Positions 1-12,848 of a stretch of 64,000 nucleotides of DNA are shown one piece after another; within the stretch, counting starts at the first letter, position 1; each line of letters opens with the position of its first letter. The position numbers and the translations under genes are program-made. The notes beneath the pieces are model-generated. The model was not told the DNA's origin. It saw only the letters and a program-made list of their open reading frames with translations, and did not search any database. This stretch comes from Multifurca ochricompacta (Eukaryota > Basidiomycota > Agaricomycetes > Russulales > Russulaceae), in contig WTXG01000097.1 of the NCBI GenBank assembly GCA_022496185.1, positions 62,001 to 126,000 of the forward strand. The letters are read 5' to 3'.

Positions 1-2848
1 GACGCGAGGGAAGGAAGCGACATTTGATTGTATGAGAAAAACAACAGCCAACAACCAACAGCCACACCCTGCGCGGACCACCGCGGGGAGACCAACAAGT
101 CGGCGCTGCCGGAATGCCGATTTTCTACCCATATCCAGCGAATACTGCACTGCTCGTCACGGAGTTAGATCCCAAGCCAAGTACGCAGATTGCGCTCCGG
201 CGCCCCGCCCTCCGAGCTCATATCGCATCGCTGTGAATTTCTTATTATCCTTTCCTGCGTGCTGCGTAAGTGACCACCGGTGTCGCGTACTGCATTGTTC
301 GTGCCTGTCCAGCTCGCATATCTCCGACCGCGAATTTCCGACGACAGCTCAGCTGCCATCACGCGCGCCCTTGTCTTTCCTTTTCCGTACTGTGCCTCTC
401 CACACTTTTCCCCCACTCGTCCATGCTCTTTCCAAATACGCCCTCGACTACCTCAATGGCTGACACTTTTCATTTCTCCGCCAACCGGAGGAAGATGTAA
501 TTCTCCCAGAACCGCGTCTATAAGCCCAGTAAGCCACATGTGAAGGGCGACAACCAAATTACAACAGATTCCCTCCCTCAGATCCCAAACTTTCAATTAA
601 ATAATTACGCACTTCCGGTTTTTGTGCGCGTGGCGTGAACCAAAATCCGATTAATGAAATTGAGGATCTCTATCTAAGTCTCGGCTAACTATATGCATCT
701 ATCCCCCCCAGGATCGGCGTAATCACAGCAGTGGGCCTCTAGTGGTAATTCACGTCAAGCGTCAAGGTCTGCATCGCGTTCGCCTGCTTAATCCTCCGGA
801 GCTTCCTCTCTCTTTCCATGCTGTGTTCGGAATCGGAGGTGTGGAGGTGCAGTCCCTCAGACAACCGGCGCTAAATCGGGCCGCTCCGGAGTCCCACGCA
901 AACTTTAATAACTATCAGCAGCGGCGCATCCAATGTACTGGCGTGGGCACTCCCAATTCCCCCAATCAATAGCTAGCTAGTTGCCAGACAATGGAAGCTG
1001 TGGAAAATGCACCCAGGGTTCAGACTTGAGCCGGGGCCGAGGGAGGCGATGCTCCACAGCGGGAATTGTATAACGCCATGGTGGTTTAAATCACCGTATT
1101 CCGGGAGTAGCGGAGGTCATGGCTCTGCTTCCGATATGGCGCCTCGTATTATTAACTCCCAGCCATTTCCAACTTGGTGGTTTAATTCGTGGTGCCGTTT
1201 ACTCTCATAGTCCCATATCAGGATGGTGAGGAGGATGAAGCTAAATCCATACTGTCGGCACAAAATGTTAAAGCAAATGCCCGGGCATATACACAATAAT
1301 GATGGAAGCTTCTCTTTTATTGTTCCATGGGGACCGCACCCATCAACTTCCCGTGGGCAATCAAAAATTGTCAAGTAAAAATTCCCCAGTAGGTGAAGTA
1401 CGGTGGAAATAGTGTACCCAGTGGGAGTAAGATCGAGTGAGTCTCAGGACTCTTTAATGGTAGGAAATCTGATGTTCTGGGCTGATTAACCTGAGGCATC
1501 CCTCAAGCACGAAAATGATCCGTTGGAAACCAGGGCAAAAATCTGCAGAAGCACGAGCTTGAGAGGTAATTTGGACAAATTTCTCGCGGTTGTAGGTTTA
1601 CCGGAGATGAAGAGAAGTAGATGTGGAGGTTAATTCGTATTTGCATTTGGGCAACGCTATGGTTCTTGTGCTCGCGTCTCGCTCAACCACGCCTATCTCT
1701 AGGAGTGAGCATTCCCCTACTGAAAAGCCGGGTGTATCGGAAGGTTAGAAAACTGCAGAGGAAGCAAGAATCTAGAACATAATGTATGCCACACCCTAGC
1801 ACAACAACCAAAGAGAAGCGACCATCACCAAGATACGCTCTGACACTCACATATGCAAATCACAACAAGAAGATCCCGCTCGTGACTCACTTACGTGTGG
1901 ACATCTCAAATACGCAGACGGACGACGATCGCACTGATATAACTTGATCCTGGTGGTGCAAAGTGAGACACAAATGTCGTATGTCGTGGGAAGACGCGAG
2001 GCGCCCTAGACTTGAGACCAGCACCGCCTCAGACCATTAGATAGTCGCTAGGGCCCCATTGTGCTGGCTGCAAATCATCACCGCCATCAATCACTGCTCG
2101 TTCTCTGATCTACCCGATAATTTTTTTGAGCACTTGACAAATCGATGCTGGCAGTCTATCATCATAAACCTGTAGCTGATCCTCCCTCACTTCGGCCAGG
2201 CATAACCTGAGACTGATTAATCAGAAGACGCATATATCAAGCGCTGCCTTACGTTGTTGCAACTTGCAGCACTCGCACAATGAGCGCTCTGATTGTGTCC
2301 GATGAACCCGCAAAAGACAGCGAATTTCGGGGGGGGGGGGGGGGCATGAGGTAGTTCTCCTCTTTTCATTGTCAAACTGGTTTCCTCCATTACCCGTAAC
2401 CAATTATAATCATCCGGTTATTTGGTATTTTGATTGACCAAGAGAGGTCGAGAAAATATTGGGGAGCTTGAGCGCCTTGTTCAGTGTCAAGGGTCCCCAA
2501 CATTATATCTCCCGAGTAGGTTTCCACATGATTATTTCACTTAAAGATAATACAAATGACTTTATCGTTTCATGGTCCCCAGGCTCGTGTTTTTCAGCTC
2601 CGTTTAACGCGGAATTACCCTCTAGAGTGGTTTTCTTTCTCGGGAATGTAATCACGCTGCCTAGAAACGGTTTGTGATTGTTGAATTGATCGAGACCGAC
2701 AATCTGCCATTTCTGGCAGCTTTATGCGCACTTCCCTGTCTTGTGTGTATGGAACCCTGGGAGTCTTCAATGGGTCTAGCAATAAAAATGCAATCCCCCG
2801 ATTGAAAAGGCTCACACCGTCTTTGCGAGACCCTTCTTCGGTGGTACT
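1..2848. other. No supported gene
   Basis: I find no coding region I can support here. Short open frames exist on both strands, but they lack recognisable motifs and clear splice patterns. A run of 16 G lies at 2329-2344. The last few hundred bases are the upstream region of the alpha/beta hydrolase gene. A lineage-specific or non-coding transcript cannot be excluded. Confidence 0.5.
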
Positions 2849-4102
2849 ATGGTCCACGAGTTCCGCAGTCATCCACTCAAATCCCTGTACCTCACCTTTG
2901 AGCTTACCACCACACTTCTTTTCCGTCTACCATCTTGGGTACTTGGAAATCTTCCTAGGACACTGCGCCCACGACAGTCTTGGTCACTCAAAAAGTCTGT
3001 TCTGATTAAGGTGGTTGACCGTTTCCACCTCGTTCTTGGAAGGTGGGGTGAGGAGGCTTTTGTATAGTTCTGCGGCGATTGACCGTGGTCGAACAGGACG
3101 GACACATTGCTGTTTTTTGGCGATCACCAGACCGTGAAAGAAGGTCCCGATGTAAAGCATGTCTGGGTCGAACCCACACCCCATCTGATGAATACAGAGA
3201 TAAGAAAGTGGGCAAGCGCCGCAGAAGTAGTGCCTGCAACCATTCCCGGGTATTGGATAGATAAAGAGAATACGAGCACTGGAATTGGAGCGCCACCAGG
3301 GCCAGGAGAGAAGGTCATCTACTCGCTGCACGGAGGTGCTTACATTCGAGTTTCGGCGAGTCCCCACGACATCGCCGCGAATATCGGACGCGGGTTGCTC
3401 GAGCACTGCACAGACGTCCACCGCGTGTTCGCGATTGAATATAGGCTATCCAAACACCTGCCTGACGAGCCCAGACACCCCTTCCCGGCTGCCTTGCTCG
3501 ATGCCCTGGCCGGCTACGTCTACTTGACGGACACAGTCGGCTTCGCTCCGGAGAACATCATCATCGAAGGTGACTCAGCGGGGGGGAATCTTGCGCTCGC
3601 GCTCGTCCGCTACCTTGTCGAGAACGCAGGCCTCATCAAGGGACTGCCGGTACCGCCCGAGGCGCTATTATTGCTCTCGCCGTGGGTCGATCCGAGCGAT
3701 ATCGCGGTGCCGCCCGGCTCGCGTGCAAATTTCAACATGGCATCTGACTACATCGGCCCACCGGAAGGCCCCATCGCCCTATATGCGCGCCGTGCATTTT
3801 TCGGGCCACTCGCTCATGTACCTAACGGGCTCCTCAACCCCTACATTGCACCTGGGTGTGCTGATATGCGCATGCCGCGCGTGTCTTTTGAAGGGTTTCC
3901 ACGAACGATGATTGTTGCGGGTGAGGCGGAAATGTTAGTGGACCAGATCAATATTTTGGTGCGGCGTATGAGGCGTGATTTGGGCGAGAAAGTACTTTAT
4001 TACGAAGCTCGGGATGCGGTTCACGACTTTATTGCTCTCCCCTTTTGTGAACCTGAGCGAACGTTGGCTCTGGCCGCGATTTCGGATTGGTTAGGAGAGT
4101 AG
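2849..4102 (+). CDS. Alpha/beta hydrolase, hormone-sensitive-lipase-like
   Basis: Two exons are joined across a 54-nt intron at 3043-3096, which restores one frame of 399 residues. The ATG at 2849 is the first in frame and gives a basic, partly hydrophobic N-terminus (residues about 10-45) typical of fungal members. The HSL-type oxyanion motif HGGA is at about residues 143-146. The nucleophile motif GDSAGGN has its Ser at about 225. Asp about 347 (LVDQ) and His about 374 (VHDF) are the likely rest of the triad. The family hydrolyses carboxylic esters or short acylglycerols; the substrate cannot be told from sequence. The hydrophobic N-terminal segment may hold it to a membrane. It lies about 240 bp upstream of UPF2 on the same strand. 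Confidence 0.9.
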
Positions 4103-4338
4103 ATAATACTGTGCTTTATGATAGAACATAGAACGTACTTAGAGAACGGGGGTTCCGCAGTGGTGGTGTGACTGCTGACTGCTGATTGCTTATTACTCAT
4201 TTCCTTTTTGGTATCATCGGAAAACCTTTTTTCGGGTCCTGGTAGTTTCCCTTTCCCCAGGCAAGGCAAAACGCAGAACTTCCTTCAGTCCATGACTACT
4301 TGAATCCCATATTCTCATCGCAATTTTCATTTGGCATC

Positions 4339-7300
4339 ATGGAGCCGGGAATCTCCAAGAGTGATGAAGAGAAAGTGCGCCATGACAAACGCGCTCAGCT
4401 GAAGGCCCTGAACGTCCAGCATGGAGGTACGCCACACGATGAATAGTTTCTGAAGGATAACAAACTTCCTTGGTAATGTTCTGCTCAAACTGGAAGAACC
4501 GACCAAGGCGTTGGACTCTTCCCTCAAGCGTCATACGGCCCTGATCAGACGTATACGACAGTCGATTGGCCTGGACAATCGTGACCAGATACTCAATGAC
4601 ATTGAGACTCTTACACTAGAAAAATACATCGAAGAGATCGCAGGGGCAGTACCTGAAGGCATCGTACGATGCAAACTGGAAAAGGATGTGTGGAGCGCTG
4701 CGGAGGTAGGTCACACTCAAAGGCACATAAGCACATTCCCCGTTCTGATGCGCATATATGCATCCCCCCAGGTCATCTCAGCTCTTCATCGACGCTTCCC
4801 AACGAAGTTTACACCCGCATTGGTTGCTGCACTCGGTAGCGCGCTTGTGCCGTCGAACAAATCAGCCCTTGCGACAATGACGGCCGATCAGCGAGAGAAG
4901 GAAGAAGCAGCGCGTGTCATGCGGCAGCGACCGATTCTACGTGTTTGTGCTGAACTCGCGCTTGTTAATATTATCCGCGATGCTCCTACACGCAGTGGCG
5001 GGGAGTGGATCATGAAGCTGATGCGTGAATTGGTACGCCTCCCTCGCAATGCGAACGCGTTAATGCGTTCTAATGTTCAACAGTTATCCAATGACCCTTC
5101 CTTATCGTCCTTACCACTTCTTACGACGTTCCTCAAATCATATTCACGCCCATTCCTCGGCTTGGTTCCCCCTGTTGCTTCAAAACAGATATCAGCCTCT
5201 GCAGAGCCGGGTACGCTTGCCTGTGGTGCAAGTGACGCGCCTGAAGTGGCTTTCCCACCACTTGGCGTGGAAGCAGAAGAAGACGAGCTTGTTGAAAAGG
5301 ATATCCGTGACCGGTTTAAGAAGATGTGTGAAGGTTACTTCGAGAATGTGGCGAAAAAGCTTGTCATAGAGCACAAGGTACGCGGATCATTTTGTCCGCT
5401 ACATTTTGAAAACAGAGCTTCTGTTGCAGAGATTGCAAGAGCAAGATCGCCGGAACCATGAAGCATATATTCGTTCAGGCGAGATTTTCGAAGATCGTCA
5501 ACAGGCGTATGAGAAGATGACGAAGAGCTATGAGAAATTACTTACGAGTTCTCAGACGTACGTGTTCCCTCTTTGCAGATCCCCCGTCTATCCTCAGTTG
5601 ATCGGTGGCCAGGTTATCTGAGCTCTTATATCTCCCGATGCCTACGCTCCCAACTTCTTCGTCTACCGGGAACTCCATCCAGATTGGGACTAACGCTGGC
5701 GCGCTCCTCTCTGACGATGCTGAAGAGGCTGCGTTTGCTGCACTAGGAGGAAAATGGGAAGATGAGGAAGAACGCAGATTTTTCGAAGACATCCAGGACC
5801 TGCGAGAAGTCGTACCGAAGAGTATACTCGGAATCGATGATGGGAGGGAGTCTGTCAAGGAGAATGATGGGAGTGACGCTGAAGCGAGAAAGAATGCGGA
5901 GGATGAAGAGGTGAGGAGACTGCAAGAGGAACTCGCGGGGCTTGAAGCTCCGGGCGGCGCGTTGCAAGTAAATGGCAAAGCAGATTCGGAGGAGGAGGCT
6001 CCGGGAGAAGAGGAAGATGGGTATGCTTCTTTCGTAGCTTCGTTATGCTAGCTCACATCCTGCCTTAGCGCCGCTACGCCGACACCCTCTACCCCAAAGG
6101 AGGGGTCAAGGCCGACTACCCCAACACTTGCCCCACAAGGTCCTTCGCAACTTCTCACTGCCCTCCTCGCGCGTTTACCGGACTGTACAAATCGAACCCT
6201 TATTGACCAGGCCGCTGTCGAGTTCGCTTTCCTCAACTCCAAAGCTGCACGCAAGCGGTTGGTGAGGGTGAGTGGGACTCCCCGGCGTCTTCTCGTACGT
6301 CCTCAGGGAGCGTTCTGCAGTTCCTTACGCAGGTTCCGAAAACGAGAACGGATCTGCTACCGCATTATTCTCGGCTTGTGGCTACCATAAACCGGTACAT
6401 GCCTGATATAGGTGTCGAGCTCGTCGCCGCAGTAAGTCTATGTGGTACCTAAGCGCTCTACGCTCACGATGTTACAGTTGGACGAAGAGTTCAGGTACTT
6501 GCAGAGGAAGAAGAACGTTATGGTGGAGCTGGCGGAAGTGCGGCTCAAGGTATTATGATCCACTTCGATATCACAATTTCATATGCTAATAAAGCACAGA
6601 ATATCACATTTATATCCAACCTCACTAAATTCAAAGTGGTTCCACCACATCTCATTCTTCATATGTTCAAAGTCTGCATAGACGATTTCTCCGGTACGAA
6701 TGTAGACAATCTTGCCTTACTATTAGAGGGCTGCGGGCGCTTCCTGCTGAGGAACGAGGAGACAAAACAGCGATTTGGTACAATGGCAAGTCAAGGATAA
6801 AGCCGAAAATATCAACGCTGACCGTTTCGGCATACAGCTGGAGTTGATGAAGCGCAAGCAAGGCCTTCTGCACCTCGATCAGCGTCAAACTATGCTGCTC
6901 GAGAATGCTTACTATCAGGTGTGTAGAGTTCGTGGCGTCATTAAGCATAGTGCCTACTGTTGTCCAGGCCAATCCACCCGAGCGTGCACCTCGCCAAGAG
7001 AAAGAACGTACCCCAATTGAACTCTTCATCCGTCACCTTCTGTATGACATCCTCACCAAACGGACTATTGACAAGGTTCTCAAGTTGCTGCGGAAACTTG
7101 ACTGGGAGGACCCCCACACACACCGCGTGTTGCACAAAGTCTTCACTAAACCCCACAAGCTGCGATACGGGAATATTGCCCTGCTCGCAATGCTTACGTA
7201 TGACTTGCAACGCTATCACCCTGAATTCTCGATTGCCGTAGTGGATCAGGTATTGGAGGACATCCGGCGTGGACTCGAACAGAACATGTACAGTGCGAAT

Positions 7301-8593
7301 CAGCGAAGAGTCGCAGCGGTGAAGTACCTGGGCGAGCTTTACATCTACCGCCTTATCAGTTCAGGGCTCATTTTTGACACCCTTTGGGCGCTCGTCACAT
7401 TCGGGCACCGTGAGTGGCATCCACGTTGGAGCATCTCTGCAGAACTGATGTACGTGCATCATGTTTGTCACAGCCAAGGCCACCCTCTGCCTCAGTTCCC
7501 GTGCCCGATCGACATGTCAGATGACTTCTTCCGTATCCGGCTTGTGGGTGTGCTGCTTGACACGTGCGGCATGTGCTTCGATCGTGGATCACAGAAGAGG
7601 AAGTTGGACAACTTTCTTGTGTTCTTCCAAGTATGTTTTCACTGTGAACTATCTATAGATCGTGTATCTGATCAGATCACCTTAGTACTACCTTCTCTGC
7701 AAGGAGCCAATGCCCATGGACGTGGATTTTATGGTCACGGACTCGCTCGAAGCCATTAGGCCGAAGTTGGTGCTGCTGAAGAATATCGAAGATGCGGCGA
7801 ATGCGGTTGACGAAATGTTCGCCTCCACCGTCCAGGGCCCGGGCTGTATGTTTTTTCACAGTCCCCAACGCGATTCTGATATCTGTTTAAGCTGGCGTTG
7901 GCGAAGGAAGTGGTGACGATAGCGGTGACGATGGCGAACGTCCTACCAAGGATGAAGACGAAGACGAAGATGAGGAAGACGCTACAACTATTGATTCTCC
8001 TGTAAGTTTCTGTAGATCCCCATATGCATGTCTTTCTCATGACGCTTCACAGATTGATGAGCGTGGCCCCTCTCCGGAGCCAACACTTGTCGTGACGTCA
8101 TCTCAAGAAACCATTGGCCCTAACGAGGAAGAAGACGCTGAATTTGCAAAGGAGCTCGCGAAGCTCGTCACAGATACGTCAACAGAGTCACGCAAAGTTG
8201 ATCGGCGCACCGCGCAAACGTTGTGGGAGTCTGCCGTCTTGCCACCTGGAATGCGTAAACGGCACGAAGAAGGCGAAGGTTCCACAGAAAATGCGAACCC
8301 TGGTATTATGAACTTTACGATGCTTACAAAGCGAGGGAATAAGCAGCAGGTGCGGCAGCTCGCTATTCCCTCGGAATCTACGCTGGCCATCCAGACGCGC
8401 TCGGCGCAAGAGCAGGACAAGGTTGAACAACAACATTTGAAGCGCCTAGTACTCGATTATGAACAGCGTGAAGAAGCAGAGGAGATAAAAGGTGTGTTCG
8501 ACACCCTTCACTTTCCATGCGAGCAAAGCTTAGAGTACTGCTTTAGCCCTTGAAGCGAAAAACCGACCCATCAAGATTCGCCTTGCCGGATAA
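4339..8593 (+). CDS. UPF2: Nonsense-mediated mRNA decay factor UPF2 (MIF4G protein)
   Basis: This is a multi-exon gene starting at ATG 4339. The first MIF4G domain spans about 4510-5250 (frames with DSSLKRHTALIRRIRQS and RPILRVCAELALVNIIRD). A second weaker MIF4G block lies at about 6110-6790. The third and best conserved is at 6990-7850 (PIELFIRHLLYDIL, QRRVAAVKYLGELYIYRL). An acidic Asp/Glu-rich linker follows at about 7900-8110, then the C-terminal UPF1-binding region at 8110-8500 (EFAKELAKLVTDTSTESRK). The last intron is 8492-8546; the final exon ends in IKIRLAG and TAA at 8591. UPF2 bridges UPF1 and UPF3 on exon-junction-marked or long-3'UTR mRNAs in the cytoplasm. Introns are short and numerous and I did not resolve all of them. 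No lesion was seen. Confidence 0.93.
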
Positions 8594-9198
8594 CCCCTAC
8601 TCACATTCTACAGCGACGCCACAATGTAGCGTTCATTGTCTCTAATTCCCTGGTAGACGCATCGTTCTCGCACCATCGTCGGGCTACAGAACACTGGCAT
8701 CTGCCGGTGCCCCGTCACAGAGGCGGACGCCCGACAGATCAACCACTGATATGGTTCCGCCACTTCTTGCGCATGCAGGCTTTGTGACTACTTTTGATGC
8801 TGCTGAGACGTGGGAGCCCAGAGAAGCTGGATTATGAGCCTGCAATCAAGGCTGGACAATATGCTGCGAGTGCAAGGCCCGGCGCCGCTTTAGTTAGTCA
8901 CTTTTATGTCTCTCAACTCTCTCAACTCCAAATGAAAATGAAATGAAATGAAAATTAAATACCTTAGAGTCTTAGAGTTAGAGTAGAGAGGAATTGAATT
9001 TGAGTTAAGAAGCGAAATAAATTATACATTCATTCGATCACGTGGAATGTTACGTGTTATTGGGGTCGTGCCAACCGCGCCGCGAACCAACATTTGGCCT
9101 TTCTTTATTGTTGGTCGGGAGCTTGAATGTGAACATCCTCTAGATCCCGTTATCAATCTTTCAGGTCTCATATGTAAAAGGCGAACATACTGCTGCTG
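8594..9198. other. Intergenic, UPF2 to ATRIP-like gene
   Basis: This holds the 3' UTR of UPF2 and the upstream region of the next gene. A simple A-rich tract built on ATGAAA/GAAATGAA and TTAGAGT steps lies at about 8930-8990. No gene was recognised. Confidence 0.5.
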
Positions 9199-12100
9199 AT
9201 GACTACATCAGATGACGAATATGATTTTGACGACCTTGTCCTTGATGACCGTACCCTCGCTGCCCTCGATGCGACCGAACGAAAGCTTACTGCAGCACGT
9301 GTGGTGCCCCCTCGGCCAAGGTCCCCTCCAGAACAACAACCTGCTAAACGGCTTAAAACAAGCGAAGGTTGGACCCCGCGGCAAGAGCACGAGAGGCCGC
9401 CATCCCCGAAAGGTCTGATCAAGTCGAGGTTTTCCTTGGAAGACACGGATCTTCCAGAAATTACCATCAGCGACGGATTCTACAGCGGTCCAGGTCGTTT
9501 TTTCGCTGGTAGTCAGCCGTCTGAGCCCCCAGCGAGTCCAAAGGCACAGGGCGATGTTCACGAACTTACGGACGGAGCAGATTCAGATGTCGTTTTGCTC
9601 CCCACACCTACAGCACGACGACGGGCCCGTGCTTCAGGAAGAAACGTTATCGCACGTCCTGACCACAGACCAAGAGTTTCTCCTCCCGCCCAACCCAGTA
9701 TCGCTTCCGTATCCAGCACTGAAGGGAGAAATATACGTACCACTGTTACTCCCATCGCCGGAAATCTCTCTACTCGTCACCCTAGCCCTGCTTTAGGTTC
9801 TACCCGCGTTGCTTGTGCGAGTCCCCTCGCTCGTGCCTCTTCGTTCAGCGATGGGATGCGCGCAGCCCTTCGTAATGCCATATCCGAAGTCGACAGTCCA
9901 GCGCCCCAGCGATCGTCTTCGAACACGTTATGGACACACCCTTCCCCTTGTCTGCAGTCCCCCAAGCCTACTCCCAAAGGCCCGTGCCAACCCCAACCCA
10001 AGTCATGGTTCATTCGAGGCCCCAATACCCCTCTCACATTCAACGTCGCGAGCAATCCCTGCCTCTATCTCAGTGGATGCAGGCACCTCGACAATTTTCT
10101 CATCAGGCAACCGGACCTCAACCATTGTTTCTATCACCGTCGCAGCACCAGCCTACTCTGAGAGACCAGCAGGCTTCTTCAATTGGGGACGTAGCCACTC
10201 TTCTGGATGAGCTTCAGTCCCTGAAACGTCAAGTGGAAGAGGCACGTTCCCTAAATGTAGTCGCCTTCCTTCACTGATTCATATCCTACAGCTCAAGAAG
10301 GAGAATTCGGAGAAGCAGAAATTTCTTGACCAAGCTGTCTCTGAAAAACGCGCTAAGATGGGTGAAGTCGAGATCTTGCGCACGAATCTGCAGAAGGTAT
10401 TCAACTCGTAGCTTGCAGTAAACTCACCCAGCTGATCATTTCGGAGGCCACTACTACACGTCATGAAGAGACGGAAAAATTTCGTGCGGTAAAAGAGAGC
10501 CTGGAAGCTGCTCAAACTGCTACCAAGGTACAACACGAGGCGGAGCTTGAGCGTCTACGTACGCAGCTCGTCTTCCAGCAACATGAAATGGCTACTCGCA
10601 GGGTTGCGCCTCGAGCCCCGGTCACTTCTCAGACGACTGGTTTTTCCCAGATATTCCGTTCAGATGCACCAAGTACCCCCCGCCGCCACCGCGCTACTGC
10701 TATTCAAAGTCCATCCCCTCGTCACCAAAAGCGACTGGCTGCTGTACCTTTGCATCCATTGAAGGCGAATTTACCGCCTGCAGGATTTGTGAACGACTTT
10801 GCTGTTCCAGCTCGGAAGCAGGACAAGGGAAAGGCCCGGGCTTCTTTGTTTGAGCAGAGTCATGGAGCACGTGAGCAAGATTTGGACTTAACGCCTTTGT
10901 CGCCGCCCGGTAGTCCAGTGAAGGCACCGATACTCACACAGGTTGATGAGCGCATGGAAATCGATCTTGATAGTCAGGCTGCTGATGTTACCAACTACCC
11001 GGATGTAGGCCTCCATAAGAATCTGGCGGACGACGGGAAGACTCTGCAGCAGATCATTGGTTCATCTAAGAAAACTCTATACCCTTTGATCGGGTTGGTT
11101 GGGTATTTTTTTGAAATCACTTTGTTTTTTTTCACGCTCAAGGCTTACGTTCTGCCGGTAGATGCGACAGCTTGTAATCGCTCATGCAATTCCGCCAAAT
11201 GCCCCAAGTACAATTCAGCTCTTGCTTGCTCAGCCACCATTTGAACATCAATCGAGCGCCTTCTCTTTGGCCTGCACGTCCCTGATTGATGTTGTAACCA
11301 TTGGCTTGGGGGGATATGATCCCATCACATGCATTGCTGTTGATTCACTAACTCAGATAGTGAATATACTTCTACTCAACCTTCGGGTCAGTCAGACTCC
11401 TTTGGGAATTGATCCCATCATTAACATGCTTCCAGTTGAAGCCTTTAATTTCCACGCTAAATCTATTGGGTGTCCTCACGATCTGTCTGCCATCGTTCGC
11501 AACAAAACTACTGGAGCTCGCAAACGGCTCTACATTTCTCGAAACCATCTGCACCATCATCGTAAACTTTCTACAACCTTCAAATACTAATTGCAAAGAC
11601 CAGAGAAAGCAGAGGAGTGCGCACTTTATCTGGATCTCGCGCGGGAGGTCTTCAGCCTGCTTGATGTAATCATTTATTCCCTCCCACCGGAATATCACCC
11701 CCAGTTGAGCCACGTCGTTAGTTTTTTTTTTCCCACTAAGTCTTACAGACGATCAGACTCGCCATCATCCCGCAGACGGCAAACGTGCTCACAACGATGC
11801 TCAACAAGCACCAACCGACGCGCTTTTTGGAGTATTCCACGCGCGCTCTCTCATATCTCTCCATACGTGCGTTACTTGAACCGGCGAGTCACCTTTTACG
11901 TGCTTACCCCTTCGCAGGAGTCAGCAATTTTCGCTCGCTGCTATCCTTTCCGGAAGATGCCCCAGAAGACGTCCGGGATTTTGCTAGACTACCGCAGGTG
12001 GACAGGATGTGCGCTCTGTTAATAGATTCGACTCGGACGGGTGTCGCAGTGGGTTTTCCAAATATGCATTCCGTTTTAATTGTGGTAATAACGCATTTCA

Positions 12101-12848
12101 ATAACACTAGGGTCACTCTATTCGGGCATCCTTACTTACTACATTCATCTCCCTCGTAATGGCGCATCAAGATGCCTTGATAATCCTCTCCGAGTCACCC
12201 TTTTTTATTCCTTCACTCGTCACGCTGCTCGCGGACCTCTCCACAACGCTATGGGAAGAGGGACCGGGGCTTACAGTCGCACTAGAACTTCTTTCCGAGC
12301 AAGTAATCTTTCTTCCTGTCCTAAAGCTTCTTTGACTGACTGACAACTATCCTATAAACTATCACAGCACCGTATCAGGGATAGCGCGCGGCATGCTCCT
12401 CCTTCATTACGTCATCTTTCGTACGCCAAAAGGACCCGCAAGTTTGCGCGCGCGCCTGCAGGCAGCGCCGCCCCGCCATTTCAACGGTATCGGGCATCAG
12501 TTCGTCGTGGCGCTCGGGCGACTGAGCTTTGCAGAGCCACCAGACGAGGTGTCTGCTCAGGACCGCGCCTTGCTGGAGCAGCTCGCTGATCCCGCGCGGG
12601 ACGTGATGGATCTAGTCGTGGCCGGACCGGAGAGTGAAAGTGTGTGGTCGTTATTTCAGGAAGAGGACGGTGAGGATGAGGGACAGGGCGATGATTCTGA
12701 GCGGAGAGTTGAAGGGAACAACAGTGGTGGTGGTAGTAACGGCAATGGCGGCGGCGGCGGCGGCGACGGACGCGAGGACGAGGAAGATATTGTGATGCAG
12801 GCCGATATAGGCATGTTGCAGGAGAGCTCATCTCTAGAATATGTGTGA
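9199..12848 (+). CDS. Probable ATRIP/Rad26-like DNA-damage checkpoint protein
   Basis: The multi-exon gene starts at ATG 9199. The N-terminus is acidic with an alternating hydrophobic pattern (DDLVLDDRTLAALDATE), resembling the RPA-binding recruitment motif of ATRIP. A low-complexity Ser/Pro-rich stretch follows. A coiled coil runs at about 10205-10590 (LLDELQSLKRQVEEA, ELERLRTQLVFQQHEM). The C-terminal half (about 11100-12848) is helical and poorly conserved, ending in an acidic, Gly/Asn-rich tail. This domain order is that of ATRIP/Rad26/Ddc2, the partner that brings ATR/Mec1 kinase to RPA-coated single-stranded DNA. The assignment rests on the order and the N-terminal and coiled-coil patterns, not on a long conserved domain. 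The frame changes between about 9900 and 9990; a non-canonical 65-nt intron could explain it. Confidence 0.6.

Noticed and set aside
32..463. Open frame of 143 codons at the left edge
   Set aside because: No domain, no plausible start context, overlapping frames of similar length in the same stretch.
2329..2344. Poly-G run as a regulatory or quadruplex signal
   Set aside because: Similar G or C runs occur at several intergenic places (about 17208, 18473, 28008, 36195); most likely ordinary homopolymer variation.
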